Source: Pseudomonadota bacterium
GTDB lineage: Bacteria > Pseudomonadota > Gammaproteobacteria > Burkholderiales > Burkholderiaceae_C
Direction: 5' to 3'
Length of the DNA stretch: 5,225 nt
Assembly (NCBI GenBank): GCA_023415035.1
Contig: JAEZLX010000030.1
Location: 1-5,225 of the forward strand
In this document: positions 1-5,225 of the stretch, one piece after another
How positions within the stretch are numbered: position 1 is the first letter of the stretch
Layout: every line of letters starts with the position of its first letter
Program-made: the position numbers and the translations under genes
Notes under the pieces: generated by a model
Seen by the model: only the letters and a program-made list of their open reading frames with translations
Told to the model about the DNA's origin: nothing
The model's database searches: none

Positions 1-186
1 GTGGCGCCGCAGCTGTATGTGGCCTGCGGCATCTCGGGGGCGATCCAGCATCTGGCGGGCATGAAGGACTCCAAGGTGATCGTGGCGATCAACAAGGATC
101 CGGAGGCGCCGATCTTCTCGGTGGCCGACTACGGCCTGGAGGCCGACCTGTTCCAGGCCGTGCCGGAACTGGTCAGCAAGCTGTAA
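1..186 (+). CDS. etfA: Electron transfer flavoprotein subunit alpha, C-terminal fragment
   Basis: This is the last 61 codons of an ETF alpha subunit, ending in TAA at 184-186. The gene is cut by the left window edge; the GTG at position 1 is an internal valine codon, not a start. ETF alpha is usually a little over 300 residues, so only about a fifth is present. The visible part is the conserved end of the FAD-binding domain: a GISGAIQHLAGM segment, then SKVIVAINKDPEAPIF and the VADYGLEADLF stretch, which in known ETFs surround the FAD. The family works as an alpha/beta heterodimer that accepts electrons from acyl-CoA dehydrogenases and passes them to ETF-ubiquinone oxidoreductase. An acyl-CoA dehydrogenase begins 132 bp downstream on the same strand, which fits that role. 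etfB is probably upstream, outside the window (inference). Confidence 0.96.
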   Translation: MAPQLYVACGISGAIQHLAGMKDSKVIVAINKDPEAPIFSVADYGLEADLFQAVPELVSKL

Positions 187-202
187 CGCCTTTGAGCAAT
201 CA

Positions 203-229
203 CTGCTGGAGCTGTCCCCCATCCAGCAG
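203..229 (+). other. Stem-loop just after etfA
   Basis: CTGCTGGA at 203-210 is perfectly complementary to TCCAGCAG at 222-229, giving an 8-bp stem with an 11-nt loop, 16 nt after the etfA stop. No T-tract follows, so it does not look like a classical intrinsic terminator. It could be a 3' mRNA-stabilising or processing structure. The inverted repeat is directly visible; any function is inference. Confidence 0.45.
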
Positions 230-255
230 CAGCCGAGGGACCGGCGTGTACGTTC

Positions 256-293
256 CCCGGCTGCACCCCTTCGAGGGGCGGCGCGCGGCCGGG
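256..293 (+). other. Two-tier GC-rich stem-loop upstream of the acyl-CoA dehydrogenase
   Basis: Positions 256-264 pair with 285-293 in a 9-bp stem containing one T-G wobble (262/287). The loop holds a second hairpin, CCCCT at 266-270 with AGGGG at 274-278 around a TCG loop. An alternative pairing exists between CCCCGG (255-260) and CCGGGG (295-300). The structure ends about 14 nt before the ribosome binding site of the downstream gene. It could act as a barrier to exonucleases, modulate translation or take part in Rho-linked attenuation. The sequence shows only the pairing potential. Confidence 0.45.
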
Positions 294-307
294 ACCGGGG
301 GCGAATC

Positions 308-311
308 AGGA
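308..311 (+). promoter_or_regulatory. Ribosome binding site of the acyl-CoA dehydrogenase gene
   Basis: AGGA lies 7 nt upstream of the ATG at 319. It is a modest Shine-Dalgarno match at normal spacing. It supports the 319 start, which is also where the characteristic N-terminal residues of the protein family begin. Confidence 0.6.
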
Positions 312-318
312 ATCACCC

Positions 319-2109
319 ATGAGCTACGTTGCCCCCCTCAAGGATCTGCTGTTCAACATCGAACACATCGCCCGCATCGATCAGGTGGCCCAGCTGCCCG
401 GTTTCGAGGAAGCCGGGCTGGACACGGCTCAGGCCGTGCTCGAAGAGTGCGCCAGGTTCAATGAAGGCGTGATCGCGCCGCTGAACTTCGAGGGCGACAA
501 GAACCCCTCGTTCTGGAAGGACGGAGAGGTCACCACCACGCCCGGTTTCAAGGAAGCCTACCGGCAGTATGCCGAGGGTGGCTGGCAGGGCCTGCAGCAT
601 CCCGTGGACTTTGGCGGCCAGGGGCTGCCCAAGACCATCGGTGCCGCCTGCGGCGAAATCCTCAACAGCGCCAACATGAGCTTTGCACTGTGCCCGCTGC
701 TGACCGATGGTGCCATAGAGGCGCTGCTGACGGCCGCCAGCGACGATCTCAAGGGCACCTACCTCGAAAAGCTGGTCAGCGGCGAGTGGACCGGCACCAT
801 GAACCTGACCGAGCCCCAGGCCGGCTCCGACCTGGCCGCGGTGCGCACCCGTGCCGAGCCGCAGCCCGACGGTACCTACAAGATTTTCGGCACCAAAATC
901 TTCATCACCTATGGCGAGCACGACATGGCCGGGAACATCGTCCATCTGGTACTGGCCCGCGTGCAGGGAGCACCCGAGGGTGTGAAAGGCATCAGCCTGT
1001 TCGTGGTGCCCAAGTTCATGGTCAATGCCGACGGGTCGCTGGGCGCACGCAACGACGTGCACTGCGTGTCCATCGAGCACAAGATGGGCATCAAGGCTTC
1101 CCCGACGGCCGTGCTGCAGTACGGCGACAACGGTAGCGCCATCGGCTTCCTCGTTGGCGAGGAAAATCGTGGCCTTGAGTACATGTTCATCATGATGAAT
1201 GCTGCCCGCTATGCGGTGGGTGTGCAGGGCATCGCCATCGCCGAGCGCGCCTACCAGAAGGCCGTGGCCTATGCGAAGGAGCGTGTGCAAAGTCGCCCGG
1301 TTGACGGCACCTTCACCAAGGCGGCGCCCATCATCCACCATCCCGACGTCCGTCGCATGCTCATGACCATGCGTGCCTCCACCGAGGCATGCCGCGCCAT
1401 GGCCAGCGCGGCGGCGGCCGCCTATGACGCCGCGCACCATCATCCGGACGCAGCGGTGCGCAAGGAAAACGCGACCTTCTACGAATTCCTGGTGCCGCTG
1501 GTCAAGGGCTACAGCACCGAGATGAGCCTGGAAGTGACCAGCCTGGGTGTCCAGGTCCATGGCGGCATGGGTTTCATTGAGGAAACCGGCGCGGCCCAGT
1601 ATTACCGCGATGCAAAGATCCTGACCATCTACGAAGGCACAACGGCCATCCAGGCCAATGATCTCGTGGGCCGCAAGACCGCGCGCGACGGGGGGGCGAC
1701 CGCCAAGGCCATCGCCGCGCAGGTCGAGAAGACCGAGGCCGAACTGCAGGCCGCCGGCAGCGCCGACGGGCAGGCCGTTGCCAGGCGTCTTGCTGCGGCT
1801 CGCCAGGCCTTCCTGGACGTGGTCGACTTCATCGTGGCCCACGCGAAGTCGGACCCGGCTGCCGCCTATGCCGGCAGCGTGCCGTACCTGATGCTGGCAG
1901 GCAACCTGGTGGCCGGCTGGCAGATGGCCCGCGCGTTGCTGGTGGCCGAGCGCGAGGCTGCCGCAGGCAAGGATGTGACTTTCATGCAGGCCAAGATCGC
2001 AACGGCCCGTTTCTATGCCGACCACCTGCTCAGCCGCGCACCCGGTGTGCGTGATGGCATCGTGGAAGGCGCCCAGGCTGTCACGGCGCTGCCGGCCGAC
2101 GCGTTCTGA
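319..2109 (+). CDS. Acyl-CoA dehydrogenase, long DmdC-like family
   Basis: A complete 596-aa FAD-dependent acyl-CoA dehydrogenase, ATG to TGA. It should catalyse alpha,beta-dehydrogenation of an acyl-CoA in the cytoplasm and pass electrons to ETF. It begins with the short N-terminal extension of this family (SYVAPLKDLLFNI, residues 2-14), followed by the N-terminal helical domain (about 40-157), the middle beta domain with the flavin-binding motif MNLTEPQAGSDL (161-172) and the C-terminal helical domain with QVHGGMGF (412-419). The motif YEGTTAIQ (438-445) places the likely catalytic base at Glu439. An additional helical domain (about 465-590) makes it longer than the roughly 380-residue classical enzymes. 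This architecture is shared with DmdC (3-methylmercaptopropionyl-CoA dehydrogenase) and with many uncharacterised proteobacterial FadE-like proteins. The exact substrate (fatty, aromatic or sulfur-containing acyl-CoA) cannot be decided. etfA lies directly upstream. No key residue appears missing. Confidence 0.95.
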   Translation: MSYVAPLKDLLFNIEHIARIDQVAQLPGFEEAGLDTAQAVLEECARFNEGVIAPLNFEGDKNPSFWKDGEVTTTPGFKEAYRQYAEGGWQGLQHPVDFGGQGLPKTIGAACGEILNSANMSFALCPLLTDGAIEALLTAASDDLKGTYLEKLVSGEWTGTMNLTEPQAGSDLAAVRTRAEPQPDGTYKIFGTKIFITYGEHDMAGNIVHLVLARVQGAPEGVKGISLFVVPKFMVNADGSLGARNDVHCVSIEHKMGIKASPTAVLQYGDNGSAIGFLVGEENRGLEYMFIMMNAARYAVGVQGIAIAERAYQKAVAYAKERVQSRPVDGTFTKAAPIIHHPDVRRMLMTMRASTEACRAMASAAAAAYDAAHHHPDAAVRKENATFYEFLVPLVKGYSTEMSLEVTSLGVQVHGGMGFIEETGAAQYYRDAKILTIYEGTTAIQANDLVGRKTARDGGATAKAIAAQVEKTEAELQAAGSADGQAVARRLAAARQAFLDVVDFIVAHAKSDPAAAYAGSVPYLMLAGNLVAGWQMARALLVAEREAAAGKDVTFMQAKIATARFYADHLLSRAPGVRDGIVEGAQAVTALPADAF

Positions 2110-2119
2110 TTCGGTGGAA

Positions 2120-2138
2120 GGCGGGCCGGCGGCCCGCC
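2120..2138 (+). other. Perfect 8-bp GC hairpin after the acyl-CoA dehydrogenase
   Basis: GGCGGGCC at 2120-2127 and GGCCCGCC at 2131-2138 form a perfect all-G/C stem with a 3-nt GGC loop, 10 nt after the stop codon. The next bases (ATGCGGAGG) contain no T-run, so it is not a canonical Rho-independent terminator. It could still stabilise the upstream mRNA 3' end or cause partial termination. The pairing is visible; the role is inferred. Confidence 0.5.
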
Positions 2139-2152
2139 ATGCGGAGGATGTG

Positions 2153-2185
2153 GCGCGCTGTCGCCGCATCGACAGGCATGCGCGC
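2153..2185 (+). other. Second inverted repeat in the spacer before the nitronate monooxygenase gene
   Basis: CTGTCG at 2158-2163 pairs perfectly with CGACAG at 2170-2175 around a 6-nt loop. The stem can be extended by GCGCG (2153-2157) with CGCGC (2181-2185) across a 5-nt bulge (2176-2180). Together with the preceding hairpin it makes the first half of this 133-bp spacer highly structured. It could be an RNA element or a palindromic operator; the sequence does not say which. Confidence 0.35.
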
Positions 2186-2232
2186 GGTGCTCGCCCAGAA
2201 TGGCTGCCAGCGGATTTTCTTTCGATTCAAAC

Positions 2233-2237
2233 AGGAG
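2233..2237 (+). promoter_or_regulatory. Ribosome binding site of the nitronate monooxygenase gene
   Basis: AGGAG lies 5 nt before the ATG at 2243. It is a strong Shine-Dalgarno match and fixes the start. The reading frame stays open upstream into the previous gene, but no in-frame ATG lies between that gene's stop and 2243, and similarity to the protein family begins just after this ATG. Confidence 0.8.
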
Positions 2238-2242
2238 ACAAC

Positions 2243-3223
2243 ATGACCCAACGCCCACGTCAACTGCCGCCGGTGCTGCAGAACCTGCCGTTCCCGGTGA
2301 TCGGTTCGCCGCTGTTCATCATCAGCAATCCCAAGCTGGTGATCGCACAGTGCAAGGCGGGGGTGGTGGGATCCATGCCGGCGCTCAATGCACGCCCCGC
2401 CTCCCAGCTGGACGAGTGGCTGGCCGAGATCACCGAGGAGCTCGCCGCGCACAACAAGGCCAATCCCGACAAGCCGGCCGCGCCCTTTGCGATCAACCAG
2501 ATCGTGCACAAGAGCAATGACCGGCTTGAGCGCGACATGGAACTGTGTGCCAAATACAAGGTGCCCATCATCATCACCAGCCTGGGCGCGCGCGAGGATG
2601 TGAACCAGGCCGTGCATGCGTGGGGTGGCGTGGTGATGCACGATGTCATCAACAACACCTTCGCGCACAAGGCGATCGAGAAGGGCGCAGACGGCCTGAT
2701 TCCGGTGGCGGCAGGCGCGGGCGGACACGCCAGCACCAAGAGCCCGTTTGCCATGGTGCAGGAAATCCGGGAGTGGTTCGACGGCCCGGTGGCCCTGTCC
2801 GGCGCGATCGCCACGGGAGGCGCCGTCCTGGCGGCCCAGGCGATGGGTGCCGACTTCGCCTACATCGGCTCGCCCTTCATCGCCACCGACGAGGCAAGGG
2901 CGGTGGATGGCTACAAGCAGATGATCGTCGAGAGCAACTCCGACGACATCGTTTACAGCAATTTCTACACCGGAGTGCATGGCAACTACCTCAAGGGCTC
3001 GATCCGCAACGCCGGCATGGACCCGGACAACCTGCCCGAGAGCGATCCGAGCAAGATGAACTTTAGTACCGGTGAGGGCGCGAATGCGGCCAAGGCCTGG
3101 CGCGACATCTGGGGTTGCGGCCAGGGCATCGGCGTGATCCGTGAGGTGGTACCGGCTGCCGATCTCGTGGAGCGGCTGCGGCGCGAATATGCCGAGGCCA
3201 GGGCCCGGCTGTGCGCTGGCTGA
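2243..3223 (+). CDS. Nitronate monooxygenase / 2-nitropropane dioxygenase family flavoprotein
   Basis: A complete 326-aa TIM-barrel protein of the FMN-dependent NMO/NPD family, ending in TGA at 3221-3223. Known members oxidise alkyl nitronates with O2; relatives act as NADH:quinone reductases or FabK-type enoyl-ACP reductases, so the annotation is family-level. The first strand reads FPVIGSPLFIIS where canonical NMOs have a PIIQAPM-like segment. INQIVHKSN and the PIIITSLG strand follow. The glycine motif GAGGHAS contains His162, which aligns with the conserved AGGHxG histidine. The FMN-phosphate region comprises LSGAIATGG (185-193) and MGADFAYIGSPFIAT (201-215). There is no signal peptide or membrane segment, so it is cytoplasmic. 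The gene lies 133 bp downstream of the acyl-CoA dehydrogenase on the same strand, which suggests but does not prove co-transcription. It may detoxify nitronates such as propionate 3-nitronate or serve in acyl metabolism; neither role is shown here. Confidence 0.9.
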   Translation: MTQRPRQLPPVLQNLPFPVIGSPLFIISNPKLVIAQCKAGVVGSMPALNARPASQLDEWLAEITEELAAHNKANPDKPAAPFAINQIVHKSNDRLERDMELCAKYKVPIIITSLGAREDVNQAVHAWGGVVMHDVINNTFAHKAIEKGADGLIPVAAGAGGHASTKSPFAMVQEIREWFDGPVALSGAIATGGAVLAAQAMGADFAYIGSPFIATDEARAVDGYKQMIVESNSDDIVYSNFYTGVHGNYLKGSIRNAGMDPDNLPESDPSKMNFSTGEGANAAKAWRDIWGCGQGIGVIREVVPAADLVERLRREYAEARARLCAG

Positions 3224-3236
3224 GCTGAGGGCTGCT

Positions 3237-3259
3237 ACGGCCCGGCGCCAACCGGGCGT
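3237..3259. terminator. Candidate shared hairpin between convergent genes
   Basis: GCCCGG at 3240-3245 and CCGGGC at 3252-3257 form a 6-bp stem with a 6-nt loop. With a one-base bulge the stem extends to an 8-bp arrangement spanning 3237-3259. It occupies most of the 41-bp spacer between the nitronate monooxygenase stop and the PBP1A stop, the expected place for a bidirectional terminator. Neither strand carries a real T-tract after the stem (the plus strand continues GTTGCGC), so termination would be weak or factor-assisted. The call rests mainly on position. Confidence 0.4.
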
Positions 3260-3264
3260 TGCGC

Positions 3265-5225
3265 TCACTGGCGGAAGAGTTCGCGCAGGGTTTCGAAGAA
3301 CGAGGGCGGTTCGGTGTATTGCGCGCCCTGGCCGTCGCTGATGTAGGCCACGGCGCCTCCCTGCTGCCATTCGCTGTAGGTCCAGTCCTCGTCACGCTGG
3401 ACCAGCCCTTCGGGTAGGGGCGGCGTGCCCGCAACGGGCACGTTCGTCAGCGCGGCCTGCATGTAGTCGATCCAGATCGGGAGAGCAAGGCGCGTGGCCG
3501 ATCCATGGTCGCCCAGGCTGCGCGGTTTGTCGTGTCCCATCCAGACCACGGCGGCGAGGCTCGGCTGGAAGCCCGCGAACCAGGCATCCACCACGTCGTC
3601 GGTGGTGCCCGTCTTGCCATACAGGTCGGGGCGCCGCAGCACACTCTGGGCACGCGCGGCGGTGCCACTGCGCGTGACCTCGTTGAGCATGTCGTTGACC
3701 AGCCAGGCGTTGCGGGCGGGAATGGCCCGCTGCTCCTCAGCCAGGGCTGTGGGAGGAGGAGCTTCAAACAGAACCTTGCCCTGCGCGTCGACGATTTTTT
3801 CGATCACCACGGGGTCGATCGACCAGCCGCCATTGGCCAGGGTGGAGAACGCGCGGAGCATCTGCATTGGCGTGACGAGGCCGGTGCCCAGCGCGAGCGT
3901 GAGATTGTCGGGCTGACGGGCGACATCCAGGCCGAAGCGACCCAGCCACTGGCGGGCAGGAGCCACGCCAGCATGTTGCAGCACGCGGACGCTGACCAGG
4001 TTGCTCGACTTGGCCAGCGCCTGACGCACTGAAATGGCACCTTCGCCGGGGCCGTAGCTGTTGGACGGGCTCCAGCCGTTGGTGGCGGTGAAGGGGGTGT
4101 CGTCCACCTGCGTGCCGGGCATGATGCGCTGCTCGAGCGCGGCCGAATACAGCAGCGGCTTGATGGCGGAGCCTGGCTGTCGCCAGCCCTGGGTGACATG
4201 ATTGAACGGCTGGCGACCGAAATCGAAACCACCCACCAGCGCACGTACACGGCCGGTCTTCGTGTCCATTGCGACGAGAGCCGCCTCGGCTTCCGGCCAT
4301 TGCGAGATCGACCAGCGCTTGCCGTTTTGCACGAGGCGCAGGATGGAGCCACGCCGGATCTTCAGTTCGGGCTTGGCCTTGGGGGACAGGCCCGGTGCCG
4401 CCCATTTCAGGCCTTCGCCCTGGATCACCACACGTTCGCCGGAAGCCAGCTGCGCGGTCACTTCCTTCGGGCTGGCGGCCAGCACAATGGCCACGCGCAG
4501 GGTTTCGTCATCGCCGTGTGGCTTGAGCGCCTGCGCGGCGGCGGCTTCGAGCTCGGGCCCGTCGCCGTTGGGCAGGTCTTCCTGGTCCTCCGGGCCACGC
4601 CAGGGGTGGCGCCGGTCCTGCGCGAGCACGCCCTTTTGCACCGCATCGTGCGCGGCACGCTGGTCGGCTGAGACCAGAGAGGTGTAGACGCGGATGCCGG
4701 CCGAGTAGGCTTCGGTCCCGAAGCGCTCGACCACCGCGCGGCGCGCCATTTCGGCCACGTGCGCGGCAGGCACGGTGCGCTCGCGTGCGGGCTTGAGCCG
4801 GATCTTTTCGGCCCTGGCGGCCGCCAGCTGCGCGTCGTTGATGACGCCCACGGTGTGCATGCGCTGCAGCACCACGCGCTGGCGCTGGATCGCGCGCTGC
4901 ATGTTGGCCACGGGGTTGGCGTAGTAGGGGTTCTGCGGCAGGCCGGCGAGCATCGCGGTCTCGGCAATGCTGAGCTCGTTCATCGACTTGCCGAAGTAGG
5001 TGCGCGCGGCGGCGGCAAAGCCGTAGGCGCGTTGCCCCAGGAAGATCTCGTTGAGGTAGATCTCGAGGATGCGGTCCTTGGACAACTGCTCCTCGACCCG
5101 CAGCGCGAGGATGATTTCCTTGGCCTTGCGCTCGACGCTGAATTCTCGCGTCAGCAGCATGGTGCGCACCAGCTGCTGGGTGATGGTGGAGGCGCCCTGG
5201 CGCCGGCCGCCGCGGAGGGGGGCCC
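3265..5225 (-). CDS. mrcA: Penicillin-binding protein 1A, bifunctional transglycosylase/transpeptidase, N-terminus cut by window
   Basis: About 652 residues of a class A PBP, read from the right edge to TGA at 3265-3267. The frame stays open to the window end, so the GTG at 5169 is internal. The glycosyltransferase domain shows GASTITQQ (5173-5196), ERKAKE (about 5116-5133) and KDRILEIYLN (5050-5079), followed by an AETAMLAGLPQNPYYANP segment. The motif with the first catalytic glutamate lies outside the window. An OB-type linker domain comes next, then the transpeptidase domain with all three signatures: SAIK (acyl-enzyme serine codon 4168-4170), SSN (4000-4008) and KTGT (3604-3615). It polymerises lipid II glycan chains and cross-links peptides in the periplasm, anchored by an N-terminal membrane segment expected beyond the edge. 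The OB-like linker and roughly 850-residue total expected for proteobacterial PBP1A favour mrcA/ponA over PBP1B or PBP1C. It converges on the upstream metabolic cluster with 41 bp between stops. Confidence 0.94.
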   Translation of the reverse strand, partial: APLRGGRRQGASTITQQLVRTMLLTREFSVERKAKEIILALRVEEQLSKDRILEIYLNEIFLGQRAYGFAAAARTYFGKSMNELSIAETAMLAGLPQNPYYANPVANMQRAIQRQRVVLQRMHTVGVINDAQLAAARAEKIRLKPARERTVPAAHVAEMARRAVVERFGTEAYSAGIRVYTSLVSADQRAAHDAVQKGVLAQDRRHPWRGPEDQEDLPNGDGPELEAAAAQALKPHGDDETLRVAIVLAASPKEVTAQLASGERVVIQGEGLKWAAPGLSPKAKPELKIRRGSILRLVQNGKRWSISQWPEAEAALVAMDTKTGRVRALVGGFDFGRQPFNHVTQGWRQPGSAIKPLLYSAALEQRIMPGTQVDDTPFTATNGWSPSNSYGPGEGAISVRQALAKSSNLVSVRVLQHAGVAPARQWLGRFGLDVARQPDNLTLALGTGLVTPMQMLRAFSTLANGGWSIDPVVIEKIVDAQGKVLFEAPPPTALAEEQRAIPARNAWLVNDMLNEVTRSGTAARAQSVLRRPDLYGKTGTTDDVVDAWFAGFQPSLAAVVWMGHDKPRSLGDHGSATRLALPIWIDYMQAALTNVPVAGTPPLPEGLVQRDEDWTYSEWQQGGAVAYISDGQGAQYTEPPSFFETLRELFRQ

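Noticed and set aside
192..464. A 90-codon frame starting with TTG in the etfA downstream spacer.
   Set aside because: It has no Shine-Dalgarno sequence, runs into the start of the acyl-CoA dehydrogenase gene in another frame, and its composition (Arg, Gly, Pro, His-rich) is that of out-of-frame GC-rich DNA.
313..2169. A 618-codon open frame on the minus strand covering the whole acyl-CoA dehydrogenase gene.
   Set aside because: It is antisense to a clear gene and its translation is rich in His, Gly, Ala and Arg with no recognisable domain. Long open antisense frames are expected in GC-rich DNA with strong third-position bias.
2186..2232. A sigma-70-type promoter in the more AT-rich stretch before the monooxygenase gene.
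   Set aside because: I could not find a convincing -35/-10 pair at suitable spacing, so no promoter is listed.
2015..2242. Possible upstream extension of the monooxygenase reading frame to an ATG at 2015.
   Set aside because: It would overlap the acyl-CoA dehydrogenase by about 95 bp, and the added residues look like noise. The ATG at 2243 has a good AGGAG at proper spacing.
2081..3370. A 429-codon open frame on the minus strand opposite the nitronate monooxygenase gene.
   Set aside because: Same cause as the other antisense frame. It also overlaps the end of PBP1A and its translation resembles no protein family.
3794..3799. A T6 run in the PBP1A gene (A6 in the coding sense) as a possible programmed frameshift site.
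   Set aside because: It lies within a continuous, well-matched transpeptidase domain (VIEKIVDAQG), with no alternative product, no suitable slippery heptamer in frame and no clear downstream structure.
3265..5169. Treating the GTG at 5169 as the start of the PBP1A gene.
   Set aside because: The frame continues to the window edge and encodes the essential GASTITQQ glycosyltransferase motif immediately upstream, so the true start is outside the window.

Overview
This is a GC-rich bacterial window that reads as chromosomal sequence from a betaproteobacterium, most likely Burkholderiales (Alcaligenaceae- or Comamonadaceae-like). That guess rests on protein character, gene order and strong G/C bias at third codon positions; no rRNA or other marker gene is present, so it is an inference. 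All four genes are ordinary housekeeping or catabolic types. I see no mobile element, CRISPR array, tRNA, rRNA or defence system.

Layout. Positions 1-186 (+) hold the last 61 codons of the electron transfer flavoprotein alpha subunit (etfA). A 132-bp structured spacer follows, then a complete 596-aa acyl-CoA dehydrogenase of the long family with an extra C-terminal domain, related to 3-methylmercaptopropionyl-CoA dehydrogenase DmdC (319-2109, +). A second structured spacer of 133 bp leads to a complete 326-aa FMN-dependent nitronate monooxygenase / 2-nitropropane dioxygenase family protein (2243-3223, +). After a 41-bp convergent spacer with a GC-rich hairpin, the minus strand carries about 652 residues of a class A penicillin-binding protein, PBP1A (mrcA/ponA; 3265 to the window end). 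Its N-terminus lies beyond the right edge.

How the genes fit together. The dehydrogenase oxidises an acyl-CoA and hands its electrons to ETF, whose alpha subunit is encoded just upstream, so etfA and the dehydrogenase are a natural functional pair. The nitronate monooxygenase homologue lies on the same strand and may belong to the same transcription unit, but its substrate cannot be read from sequence. PBP1A is a separate cell-wall synthesis unit that converges on this cluster.

The least explained parts are the intergenic spacers. Each contains perfect or near-perfect GC-rich inverted repeats without the T-tract of a classical intrinsic terminator. I found no convincing evidence of a wholly new system here.
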